27,160 nt of DNA, from positions 55,223 to 82,382 of the forward strand of contig JH152734.1 of NCBI GenBank assembly GCA_000226015.1, read 5' to 3'. Each line of letters starts with the position of its first letter. Position 1 is the first letter of the stretch. Below the pieces are notes generated by a model. The model did no database searches. It was not told the DNA's origin and worked only from the letters and a program-made list of their open reading frames with translations. This stretch comes from Mnemiopsis leidyi (taxonomy: Eukaryota; Ctenophora; Tentaculata; Lobata; Bolinopsidae). The position numbers and the translations under genes are program-made. Shown here piece by piece: positions 17,333-27,160 of the stretch.

Positions 17333-20305
17333 TTAGTTATTGCTCAAATGCTGGAAATACTTCTTAACGTCCTCCATAACATTGATTGTTAATCCGAGAC
17401 CTGCAAAATCGTTGATAATTTCTTCTTTTTTATTTGCTGGGCAACATACAACAAGATTTGCATCACAACTAAAGATTGGCCTAAAGTATTTTCTACAAGC
17501 TTCAAGGAGTTCTGTCTCACCAATTTGTGAAATTTTTGCCAAAACATTCATGTCATGATTCAGGGGCAAGTCCCTGTGAATATTGATTATATTTGTTATC
17601 GCTGACCCTGAAGGTGTCTCATACTTCTGAATGATGCCACATGCAAGGGACCCCTTAGCTGTCTCGATCTGTGTATCTTCCAGCTCATTTTCTTTGAGTA
17701 TGTTTTCAATGGTTTCTTTGGCGGCTAGGTAACCCTTTGAAACATTTGTAGCCCTTCCAAGGTAGAAGACAAGAAAGCCACTAGCTGGGCCATTATAGAG
17801 ATCAAAGCTGTAAGCAAATCCCTGGCCACGAATCTGCTTCCACAGGGGACCCTCAAGTTGGCCCACATATTCGGCAAACAATGTCACTGACACATAGTCT
17901 TGGTGGTCATACTGTACATCAATGGAGCGAGACAAAGCGAGATAACTTGATTCATCGGTGGATACCACATTCAGTAGCTGAACTGGATCACGGTTCTGCC
18001 TCTTGAAGTATGAAGGTAATCGCGAAGGAATGTTTGCTTTGGAGAGATTGTAATGGCTTGTAAGATCAGCAAGTTCTCTAGCACTAAAATGATCTTTAAT
18101 TATACTTTTGCTACTTATAATGTGCAAAAGTATTTTGTTTTCATAAAACAGAGAGCTTTGGAGTCGTTCCAATTTCTTCACCACTGTAGGGATGTCATTT
18201 TTGAATGATTCAAGCAACCAAAGCTCGGAAAATAGATTTCTGCTAGATTTGCAGCTGCCAGAAAATTTAGTAACCGAATCAATTGCCCCAAGTACCTTTT
18301 TTGCTTTTCTTAAACCAACTGATATGAAAGACAGCATTTTATTCACAGCAGTTGTCACTCGATCTTCAGTAAAAATTTTGTTGCAGATCAAGTTTTTAGT
18401 GAACTCTTTGCAATTCTCCAAGTCGTCAACAGAAAACTTAAAGAACATTAGCACAACTTCGGTCAAAGATTCGACCTCGGATCCACTAACAGATATACTT
18501 GAACTGAGAAGAAGCTCTTCTTTGAGCTTGATGGCTTCTTCGTGTGATATCTCTTTTCCTCCGTGGTGCAAAGCTGTGTCACAGAAGAGTTTAGCATATA
18601 CTCCAAGAAGTGCTTTGTCTTCTTGTGATAGATGATCAGTGTCGAATGTAAGATAGAACCTGACAAAATCGCTCTCAATCTCATGAGTTATGATTCCTTG
18701 TTCGATGCTGTCCATATTTGTAAAGATCGGGTGAAAGCTTATAGCATCACCTACTTTTATTGGAGGTAGTTCATCAATGATATCTTCTACTTTATCAATG
18801 TCTTTTTCGTTGAATTCGATGCACTTGTTAATAACCTTTCCACAATTAGCGAGACCCTCAGGTCCAAGAGCATCTTTTTGCTTAGATATTCTCGCCTTTT
18901 CGTTGGCTTCAAGGTCATCCATGCATTTGACACTTGGAATGCTGTTAACAGTAACATTAGGCTCCTCGATGTAATACAGTAATATCTTTTTCCAGAAAGA
19001 CTCCTCGCACTCCCTCAATTCATCCAAGTACTGGAATATTTTGACAAATGTTGTTAGTTCAGAATGATTTTCCCCTCCATAAAGCTGATCTGAAATCACC
19101 AGCTCAGCCAATATCTCAGATGGATCATTTTCAAGCTTATCAGAAAAATTGGCGACATTGTTTTTAATTTGGTTTATTAACCTTGTCATATCCAAGCTTC
19201 CTCTGTAAGTCTCCTGCATTGTCTCCATAGCAATCTTTCTGATATCTGAATGCTTTTCAGGTTTGACACCTTTGAAGATTATTGTTAACAAGGTGACAGG
19301 ATAATCTTCAGTAGAGACGGATATTGAAGAGCAGAGTGGTTCTGGAATGTCAATAAGGGATTTAACCAAGGGTGCAGCAGATGTCGAGATCATATAATTC
19401 CACAGAACACTGTGTGCCTCAACCATTTTTACATCACTTAGTAAGGGACCTTTCCAAGTCATGGACATTCTGCCATTATCCTCATTCTTAGCTGGGAAAA
19501 GAACATTGGTAGAGGAGTAGGTATCAAACAGCTGAATGTCTTTTGTCCATGGCTTTTCGTAGGGATCATATCCAGCTTTCAAAACTCTGTCATCAATAGG
19601 AATTATAGCATCAAATACCTTATCAATTGAAATATTTCCACAAATTATGACATCAAGATTTTCAGGACGATAAAACTTTTTATGATAAGCACGGACTTTT
19701 TCATTTGAACAAGAAGTTCTCAGATTCTCCATCATTCCACCAGTTTCCCATTTGTAACCACAGTCATTAAGAAACACCGCTTCCTGGATGGCATGCTCTT
19801 CTCGGCTCTCTGCGTTGTTCTCCCGTGCTTGCATTTCACAGTACACCACCCCTGCATCATCGCCACTTCCATTTATGTGGTGGACCTCCGTTTTGAAAGC
19901 CTGGTCTGAGAGAGTTGGGAAGAATATATGGTCCAAGTAGATGGGCAGGAGAACGAGAAAGCCCTCACTGCCAGCTGTCTCAACAGTGTAACATGTGTGA
20001 TCAATAGATGTCCATGCATTGGTTCCCTGAGCCAGGCAATGGTTTGCGGCTAAATCAAGGACCCCTTTGTAAGGATATAATTCTGACCCAAGGAAGATCA
20101 AATGTTCGAGAGTATGAGGAAGGCCATCGTGACTTGTCTCCTCGGTAGCAAGAGCAAAGTAACCCTTGACTATGGGTCCAGGAGCATCAATATGTGAGAT
20201 TGTAAGGCCAGTCTTGTTTGATCTATATTTGGTGATAGTCCGGCTTTTTATCTTGCATTGAAATATCTGTCGAAACCTGTTCATCCCTTTATTTGGGTAA
20301 TATTC
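17333..20305 (-). CDS. M16 family zinc metallopeptidase (C05D11.1/YOL098C type)
   Basis: A large inverzincin-type peptidase; relatives (insulysin, presequence protease) degrade short peptides in a closed chamber made of two halves. From the Met at 20284 it has 983 aa. HTLEH at residues 57-61 is the inverted zinc motif HxxEH, with a likely third ligand Glu151 in VVYCEMQ. LEHLIFLGSELYPYKGVLDL, QGTNAWTSIDHTCYT and PIYLDHIFFPTLS are close to the C. elegans C05D11.1 and yeast YOL098C group as I know it. The C-terminal half (SSYLALSRSIDVQYDHQDYV, GFAYSFDLYNG) matches the inactive halves of M16C enzymes. A good acceptor TATATTTTTGCAG ends at 20306, so the exon probably begins at 20305 and the open frame to 20386 is intron; an upstream exon may add residues. 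The whole coding region is otherwise one exon. Substrate and compartment are unknown; no signal peptide remains once the intronic part is removed. Confidence 0.92.
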   Translation of the reverse strand, partial: EYYPNKGMNRFRQIFQCKIKSRTITKYRSNKTGLTISHIDAPGPIVKGYFALATEETSHDGLPHTLEHLIFLGSELYPYKGVLDLAANHCLAQGTNAWTSIDHTCYTVETAGSEGFLVLLPIYLDHIFFPTLSDQAFKTEVHHINGSGDDAGVVYCEMQARENNAESREEHAIQEAVFLNDCGYKWETGGMMENLRTSCSNEKVRAYHKKFYRPENLDVIICGNISIDKVFDAIIPIDDRVLKAGYDPYEKPWTKDIQLFDTYSSTNVLFPAKNEDNGRMSMTWKGPLLSDVKMVEAHSVLWNYMISTSAAPLVKSLIDIPEPLCSSISVSTEDYPVTLLTIIFKGVKPEKHSDIRKIAMETMQETYRGSLDMTRLINQIKNNVANFSDKLENDPSEILAELVISDQLYGGENHSELTTFVKIFQYLDELRECEESFWKKILLYYIEEPNVTVNSIPSVKCMDDLEANEKARISKQKDALGPEGLANCGKVINKCIEFNEKDIDKVEDIIDELPPIKVGDAISFHPIFTNMDSIEQGIITHEIESDFVRFYLTFDTDHLSQEDKALLGVYAKLFCDTALHHGGKEISHEEAIKLKEELLLSSSISVSGSEVESLTEVVLMFFKFSVDDLENCKEFTKNLICNKIFTEDRVTTAVNKMLSFISVGLRKAKKVLGAIDSVTKFSGSCKSSRNLFSELWLLESFKNDIPTVVKKLERLQSSLFYENKILLHIISSKSIIKDHFSARELADLTSHYNLSKANIPSRLPSYFKRQNRDPVQLLNVVSTDESSYLALSRSIDVQYDHQDYVSVTLFAEYVGQLEGPLWKQIRGQGFAYSFDLYNGPASGFLVFYLGRATNVSKGYLAAKETIENILKENELEDTQIETAKGSLACGIIQKYETPSGSAITNIINIHRDLPLNHDMNVLAKISQIGETELLEACRKYFRPIFSCDANLVVCCPANKKEEIINDFAGLGLTINVMEDVKKYFQHLSNN

Positions 20306-21030
20306 CTGCAAAAATATAGTATGACGGTCAACAAACAAGAACATAAAATCAAAATGCAGAAGACGGCGAAAAATGATAATATACAAATATTCAAGTTGTT
20401 CATGCAGAATAAATGATTAAATTCTGTGATACAATTTAATTGGTACAAGTTAGTAATATCTTAATATGAAAGGGCATTTTATGCGAATTAACAATCGTAG
20501 TCGAAATAAACGCGACAGTTTTAGTTTTCTACTACACGTATAACACAGTTTATGCTTTAATCAACTTGAGACAGTGAAAAGACATTTCGAGTTTTTTAAC
20601 TTCATAAATTCTATGATTTCAATCTGTAATATAGTAAGTAGTATCAAAAATAAATCGTACGAGAATTTGTCTAGATTTATTGAATGCGGTAATAACTATA
20701 GTTTATGATGCAATGCATAATTATTAGAATGAAAATGATTTGAAAACTTATTAATAAGTAAATGAGGAAACGAGCGTTTTTACTAAGTAAGTAAGTGACA
20801 AAATTTGAAATCGTATTAAACATTCAAATACAACGCATAAATAAAACAAACCAAAAAAGAGGTCATAAATCCTCCCAAAATTTTCAAACATCAACCGGTA
20901 AAAATAACTAAATAAGGAACTTTTTTGCTAATAACTTACATAGTTCTAAAATAAATCATTTGGATTAAGTATTCGCTATAATAGATGCAAGCTTCTGGAT
21001 GAAGTGGCCCTTTTTCAGAACTTTCCAACT
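20306..21030. other. AT-rich gap between M16 peptidase and transaldolase
   Basis: It should hold the first intron or 5' UTR of the M16 gene and the transaldolase 3' UTR. On the minus strand ACTAT|GTAAGT near 20933-20943 is a strong donor-like site and could end a noncoding first exon of the M16 gene. No other feature is seen. Confidence 0.4.
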
Positions 21031-24000
21031 TTATCCCAGAAGCAGAGACCGGATCTTATCCTCAAGTTTCTCCTGAAATTGGTATACAAATTTAAGTTAT
21101 ATCTTTGAGATTCGACACCGCTAAGTCATTAATGTTTATCTCTCGTGGGGACCTTTGAAGTTTGAGTAACATCTCAGGTATATGTTGTCAAGGGACACCT
21201 TGTAAACGCCTAGGCAACATACATTATCAACGTTATTATCTATAACTTGACTCGAAAGAATAGATCACATTTAAATACAAAGTGAGTCTTTCCTCAATCA
21301 ATATGGGGTTGTTAACCACTGGATAGAACAGAGCTAACCAAAGAACACAAAGACCCTTACCTGATCTGCAGCGAATTTCCTGATTCCCTCGGCAAGTTTC
21401 TCAACTGCCATAGCGTCGGAATTATGGAGGAACCTACGGTATAAATACATTAACTGATTGAGTGAGCTAATACTATACCTAGGCCATAAATCATGCTATA
21501 CTGCATAACAAACAATTTTTGTTTTAGACAACAGTTTTGATAATGATCGGACCTAAAATCTTTTTCATCCAAAGAAATCTTGTCGTCTCCCAAACTTTGA
21601 GCGGCTTCTTTTGTGAGTTTAACCTCCATTGTCTTCGAATCTTGCTTCAGTTGTTCAAGCAGTTTTGGACTGCAGAATTTACGTGTTAGCCTTGTTTAAA
21701 TTCGGATCAGATTTATACTCAAGACATCTAACGTTAAAATCAAAAACTAGAAACAAACATCTGGGAAATGAAATTATATCAGACGATGTGGGACGGAACA
21801 AGCACACAAAGAACATTCCAGCATCTGAGGAAGGAGAGACAAGCAACACCTGATAGTAAGATAGTCACAACCAGTCAGACCGGTGATCTGAGATGTGTTA
21901 CGGAAGCTGGCTCCCATCACTATTGTCTCATAGCCGTGTTTCTTGTAGTAGTTGTAGATCTTCCTTACCGATAACACTCCTGAAAAGTTGCTTTTCACCG
22001 GATTGAAGTTGATGGGAAATTGTTACTTAACTTACTCAAACGCTTTGACTAATTCAAAAGAAAACTTAAACCTAAGAGCGCCAGAGCACTGCTTGACAGT
22101 TGAAGAAATGTAGAAATTCTCAGAGAACGTCATAGCATGGGTAACGCAGTTTTACGCGGCACTTTTTAATACACAACTGTTGTACAATTTACTGTAAACT
22201 TATAAAATACACTATAACAATAACTATGAAGCAAAAAATGTTTATTTTTACAAACGGGGAAATTTCCTTTGTTTATTTAGAAGGTTACTTTGCAGTACAA
22301 TATTGAATAACGCACAATCATTCAATTTTGAAATTATCCGGGTCTGAATTTTTATCAACAACAAGAGAAATGTTCCAATTGCTCAACCCCATCAAACCAC
22401 ACGTTTCTCTCAAACCACCAACTGTTAATTTTTACACAAGTGCAATGGTTTTACTTCGACAACCAAACCATGTCGATACGTCACGATTTGCAAAAACTAA
22501 TATTCCCTACATTAACGTTTATCATGCTATACCTGGATCATTGTCTTCAGTGTAAGATTTCTGTCCGTCATTCTTAACAAACCAATCGTAGATCCTCCCG
22601 ACAAAGGGTGAAATGAGTGTGACACCTGCTTCGCCGCATGCCACAGCCTGAAATGAAGATACGGTTGTTAGATAAAGGCGCTATGTTAGTGTATTGCGTT
22701 TATGAGATACTTGTGTAAGATATTTAAATATGGTGTTGTGTGTCGAGTAACTTTGCGTTGTAAGACAGTATCATACTCATTAGGAACAATTAACTAGCAA
22801 ACATTTTATTGCGTGTTACTTATTATAGCCGTTTAAGAGTTCCTTATTAAATTTCAAAATTTATAACCTAGCGGAAATCAGAAGAGAGATTGCAGCGCCA
22901 GGCAAGCTGGTTACAGGCTAGTTGACGATGGTCGCTTTAAAATAATCTAAAGACGCTCTACTATGTTCAAAATTCTGACAGTAACGTCTCACACAGTCAC
23001 ACACGATCAATGCGAAATAAGCAATTACGTAAAAATATGTGCATTTTTAGGATTTTGTTGATGTGAAAGACTATCTGACTCGCATAATTGACATATCCCT
23101 TCTTCATTCAAAAACGGGTAATTTTGTCTTCGTCAGTCCGATGAATAGTTCATTAGTTAGAAGTGAACTGTCGTTCTTAATAACTTACTTTACGACTAAT
23201 TGGGCGGTCAGACAAAGGCAATCAGTAACCAGGAAATGATGGTCTCGGTACATTTTAGTGATAAATAGTAAATACCCATACATGCACAGTATACACGGAA
23301 GAAAAGATAGCTATAGCCGAAAAGTCAGTTACCTGAGCGAATGAGAAGAGAAGGGTCATGTTACAGTGTATTCCTTCTGCTTCGAGTATTTTAGCAGCCT
23401 GGATGCCCTCCCAGGTGGTGGAGAGTTTTATCAGAACTCTGTCCCTGCTCACTCCCGCACTTTCGTACAGACCGATAAGCTTGCGTGCTTTGGCTACGGA
23501 ACCTTCAACGTCAAACGACAACCTGTGGTTAGGAAGTCGATCAGAGACTGAAATCTGAGATAAGCACCAGTCTGTTTTTGTTCTTCGTGGCGCAACAGCC
23601 GGAATGACAACTGAAAAAGAAACTGTCGTTTAAATAAACTATGATCCCTGCAAATAAACTATCACGGCCGATAAACTATAACTAAACTATGGCGAATTGT
23701 CCACATAGGTTTAAAATTGTTGCAACAAAAGAATTAACAGGCGCCCAGAGTAAACTGGTAATAGTGTAAAATGAATGAGTAACTGTGATAATATTAGTGT
23801 ATTTTATAATATTACAGCATATGATATCATTATAGTATATAATCATAGTTTATCATATTATCGACATGTCTCCAAACCTGGCATCGACCTCGGTAGAAAC
23901 ACGCCCAGGAACGATTTTCAGAATTTCAGTTCCAAAAGCAACAAACAACTTATCAGTGACGTCCACTACTTGGTCTTCGGTACTCCTGAATTTGTGAAAG

Positions 24001-24493
24001 AACATCATTAATGGTCCTATAATGATGATTTTATTCATCAGTAAATGATTTTTCCATTTGTAAACGACCTAAATCAATGTGGTTTCAAAACACATCAGAA
24101 TTGTAAGACTTACGATGCTTGCTGTCGACCAAATTCCACACACTCCTGAACGATTTTGCTGTATTTAGACATACCAACAACAGACAGTATCAGACTAGGG
24201 TTTGTTGTGGCATCTTGAGGTTGGTACTGAGCGATAGCTGAAAAGGAATCATGTTACTCTTTGGAGTGATCAACCACGGTTGGTTTAAAAGTACAAATTT
24301 AGGATTAAAGTTAGGGGATTATTGCTGTGGAAACTTGCAGTGGAAACTTGCAGTGGAACTTGCAGTGGAAACTTGATCACAACTTCAAAAGACATCGAAT
24401 AAGCAGTGACCAGCATTGATACTAACCATCAAAATCTCCAGTATCAGCCACTACAACTGTATGAGATTTGAGCTGATCCAGACAACTTGACAT
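21031..24493 (-). CDS. TALDO1: Transaldolase, complete, nine exons
   Basis: Transaldolase moves a three-carbon dihydroxyacetone unit from sedoheptulose-7-phosphate to glyceraldehyde-3-phosphate in the non-oxidative pentose phosphate pathway (cytosol). Exons: 24427-24493, 24114-24237, 23878-23985, 23333-23522, 22533-22647, 21850-21979, 21553-21669, 21361-21433, 21031-21072. The total is 966 nt, 321 aa plus stop, in frame through every junction. Start [20 protein letters not shown]; motifs [44 protein letters not shown] with Schiff-base Lys132 (human Lys142), [39 protein letters not shown], and C-terminus [12 protein letters not shown]. Compared with human TALDO1 (337 aa) it lacks the first ten residues with the basic patch and a few C-terminal ones; the rest aligns closely. 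Nothing suggests loss of function. Confidence 0.97.
24324..24375. repeat. 13-bp tandem repeat in transaldolase intron 1
   Basis: About four units of GCAGTGGAAACTT, one lacking an A, in the intron between exons 1 and 2. This is simple sequence with no sign of function. Confidence 0.85.
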
Positions 24494-25569
24494 AGCTGTA
24501 ACCATTGCACATGTTAAATTGTGTTCAATTGTATTATATCTTGGAGCAAATATGATTATTGGATGCTTATCATTATAATGCTAACAAAACAATTTTTCTA
24601 GCAAAAAATTGAAGCCGTCAAGGCATAATATTAACGGAAGAGACTCAAGCTCAACAAGCCAGACTACAAGGTATACACTATAAAGCAATATATATACACC
24701 TAGTACAAAGCCGGCGCTGTACGGAACTGGGTGGTCACCTAACAATAACAGTCGTCCCACATAGAACTAACAACTTATCGACACAGGTGTTTAAGTAAAC
24801 TTACCCCAACTTACCTGATATATTTGACAATGGGTTGTACAGATTGGTGAAGGGAGGTTATTGTGTAATGATTGTGTCAAAAGCAAGAGGAATGGCCAGC
24901 AGTTCTAGTCGTTCATCTTTGTCTATGATAGGAACCAACAAGCGTTACTACAGAGCTATAACAATAAGGTCTGTATGGAACTACACCAAGTACAATTTTC
25001 TAACAGTGAAAAGAATCAAGAGAACTTAACCAATCAAAAGAGTTAAAAAAGCTTACTGGAGGTAGTAGCAGTACCCGAAAATTTTACATTTAGTTTGGTT
25101 CAGCTTGATAAACTTAAATCTCCTGAATATTAAAGACTACTCGGGCTACAAATCATATAAGTCCAGATGATGAATCCCTGTGACTCTAAATATGCAATTC
25201 ATGAACACAAAATTATTGCACATCATCACATACAATTGATAAAAAATTTGAAAGGAATAGATAATTTTGTATTTGTTACACCTGTACCCAGGCATTTACA
25301 GTTGTACTGAAGGGGCTCCTGGAAGATTCTAAATATTTTAACGGAGACTAACAATTAAAACAATTTTAAAACTTTCCTGTTTAAAAAATTAAAAAATAAA
25401 TTGTTGGAGTGTATAACCACTCCTAATTTTGAAATGTCGCATGGAAAAAGAACTTAACAAGTAGCATGAATAAAAAATATAAACCTAATATCCCTCATAG
25501 GTGTTATAATATGGCATTAAATTGAATAAAACATTCCCTAAATTTTGTTCCATCCCTAGTCCATTTCTT
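24494..25569. other. Transaldolase upstream region and AT-rich intergenic DNA
   Basis: The region must contain the transaldolase promoter (first few hundred bases after 24493). I see no defensible TATA or initiator. A 64-codon open frame at 24835-25029 on the plus strand has no recognisable motif and is not called. The rest is AT-rich. Confidence 0.5.
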
Positions 25570-27160
25570 TTACCTCTTGCTCCTCTTATTGCTACCAATA
25601 TAACTATTAAGAAGAGAAAATGTTAGTCTGGTTTTGAGGTGGTTCATAACTTCTGGTTCATAACTTCTGAATAGCGTTCATTTCTCTTGTCTGCAATCAA
25701 CTGAGCAATCCTCTTGTGAGTTTTTTTCACATTGTGGCCCCAGACACCCTGTGGTGGTATAAACTAATGGAACAAATGATCCTTTTTCATCCATATGCTT
25801 TCATTTTTTGTATACATGCCCATTATTGTGAGTGATCTGTTTGATGGTACTTTTGGGTTGCTAATCGGAGTTCATTTTGGATTTGAATCCGGACATCAAA
25901 GAATGTTTACTCATGGCTGCTGTAAAATCTACAGGCAGAAACATCCAGTCTGGCATTGTCCTCAGTCTTTGTTCCTGGAGTTAACTTTAACTTTTTTGAT
26001 ACTCTTAGTAAGCCTGGCTCAATTTTGACATCAAATGCTACCTCATGCATGATTTTTGCCTTTGAGTTTTTGATGTTGTTATGATGGATATGTGCATATC
26101 CACCAAGTTTGCAGTCCAATGAATGGTTGACTGAGTTAAGTTTCCCACATCCACAATGGCGTGGCATATCAGAAATGTCCCATTCATACCTGAGTCTTAT
26201 GGCAACTTGAAATTCTCTCTTATTCAGGGAGTATCCAAGGTTTTGGATTGGCAACGCAGCCAGCCATGATGATGATCTTTTTTCTGCTGCTGTCTGAAGA
26301 TATCTTCAGTCTGACTCTGGAAGAAGTTTACAAATGTTTTTATAGTTACGTTTGATCTTCTCTTCTTTGTCTTTCCTGAACTTTGTTTTTGCATGCTGTA
26401 CAGCAGCATCATTGATGGAACTGTTATCCTCCTGCTGATTAACAATTAATTTGTGATAAAAGGGTTATTCATGGCCAACCCTTCATACCTGTAAGGTAGG
26501 GCAAATATACGTCTTTCTAAGTCAGATATTTGCCAGAGCTGGAATGATTTTATTGCCTCTAGGCTCTAGTGGTCTAAACATCTCTGATATGTCAGAAACT
26601 GTTCTCTGAGCTGAAGGTACTGCCACCTGCAGGATACTCCTATGGAATAAGCTGAAAGTGCTGCTTGAGGCTCGTCTTCAGTAAATTGTGATAGTTTTTC
26701 TACATCTTTTGTCCATTTCTCAACTTACTCTTCACATACTCTTTCTTGAACTCATCAGTACCAATTGCAGCTCCTAGGTAATGCCGCCCTTCATAAGTGA
26801 TCTTGATTTCAACACCAGCAAAGAATGATTTTGCTTTTGCCATGAGATGAGGGGACTTCAGTATTAGTACAGACTTAGCCACTTTAGGAAAGTATTCATA
26901 TGATGGTCCCTGTTCACACAGCTTATCCTATAGAGGTTTGAGATGTTCCATTTTGCCAGCTCCAGTTGCATCATCTGCTGCATATCAAACCTGCTTCACA
27001 TCAGGACTCGATTTGGTCAGTCCAGTAATCAGTGGTGTGGATGCGAGGGCATGCTTGGCCATGGCAGCAGGATCTCTCTGGGTAACACCCTCCTCAGATC
27101 TTCTCGAGTTAGTTTAGCTGGTTGGCTATCCCTTAGTCCTCTACCTCTGCCTCATGAAAC
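25570..27160 (-). mobile_element. Decayed retroelement: reverse transcriptase C-terminal part with zinc-knuckle and endonuclease-like tail
   Basis: Reading right to left across frames: an RT palm remnant QRDPAAMAKHALA and YAADDATGAGK (a YADD box with an extra Ala, preceded by a stop), then AKSVLILKSPHLMAKAK and GRHYLGAAIGTDEFKKEYV, then LERRIFALPYRYEGLAM, SSWLAALPIQNLGYSLNKRE and CGCGKLNSVNHSLDCKLGGY (Cys/His cluster). HIHHNNI, ARLDVSACRFYSS and FFDVRI follow, and the end YSEVMNHLKTRLTFSLLNS is before a stop at 25570. The same order is known to me from many invertebrate RT proteins whose clade I cannot name. The Cys/His cluster followed by an LD...FFDVR pair resembles the restriction-like endonuclease end of R2-type non-LTR elements (inference). 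Several stops and shifts show it is dead. It continues past the right edge. Confidence 0.75.

Noticed and set aside
20306-20386. Hydrophobic N-terminal extension of the M16 peptidase that could pass for a signal or membrane segment
   Set aside because: A strong acceptor (TTTTTGCAG) ends at 20306 and this part lies upstream of it, so it is most likely intron.
22328-22555. 75-codon plus-strand open frame
   Set aside because: It overlaps the transaldolase exon at 22533-22647 and its intron on the opposite strand; no family signal.
24835-25029. 64-codon plus-strand open frame upstream of transaldolase
   Set aside because: No motif, no splice or codon support; length is within chance expectation.

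Overview
The window is eukaryotic nuclear DNA. Genes are split by many short introns with clear GT-AG borders, base composition is AT-rich, and degenerate retroelements lie between and inside genes. The gene set is a kinesin-6 of KIF20/KIF23 type, PIN4, an isochorismatase-like hydrolase, a C05D11.1/YOL098C-type M16 peptidase and transaldolase. Together with CR1/L2-like and endonuclease-bearing non-LTR elements this points to an invertebrate animal, perhaps an early-branching one such as a cnidarian. The species cannot be fixed from the sequence alone.

All recognised host genes lie on the minus strand, so the window reads right to left. From the right edge: (1) 25570-27160, a decayed reverse-transcriptase element. 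(2) 21031-24493, a complete nine-exon transaldolase of 321 aa. (3) 17333-20305, a large single-exon M16 zinc peptidase with HxxEH motif. (4) 15819-16376, a single-exon isochorismatase-family hydrolase. (5) about 14771-15400, a possible non-autonomous transposon. (6) 14036-14697, two-exon PIN4 parvulin. (7) 153-13698, a kinesin-6 gene of at least 21 coding exons that runs off the left edge.

The kinesin model was built exon by exon. All 20 splice junctions keep the reading frame, giving 991 codons before the edge. Its last visible intron (250-5691) is about 5.4 kb. It hosts a decayed CR1/L2-like LINE on the same strand (about 480-3700), a 20-bp-arm inverted repeat (3884-3927), and on the opposite strand a frameshifted AIG1/GIMAP-like GTPase copy (about 4090-5353).

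The genes show no shared pathway. They are housekeeping functions (cytokinesis, ribosome biogenesis/prolyl isomerisation, peptide turnover, pentose phosphate pathway) lying head to tail. The most unusual features concern splicing. Two introns carry minisatellites just downstream of an exon's 5' splice site; in one, every unit puts a 3' splice-like motif directly against a 5' splice-like motif. Two other introns have tandemly duplicated 3' splice sites. I found no clear new multi-gene system.
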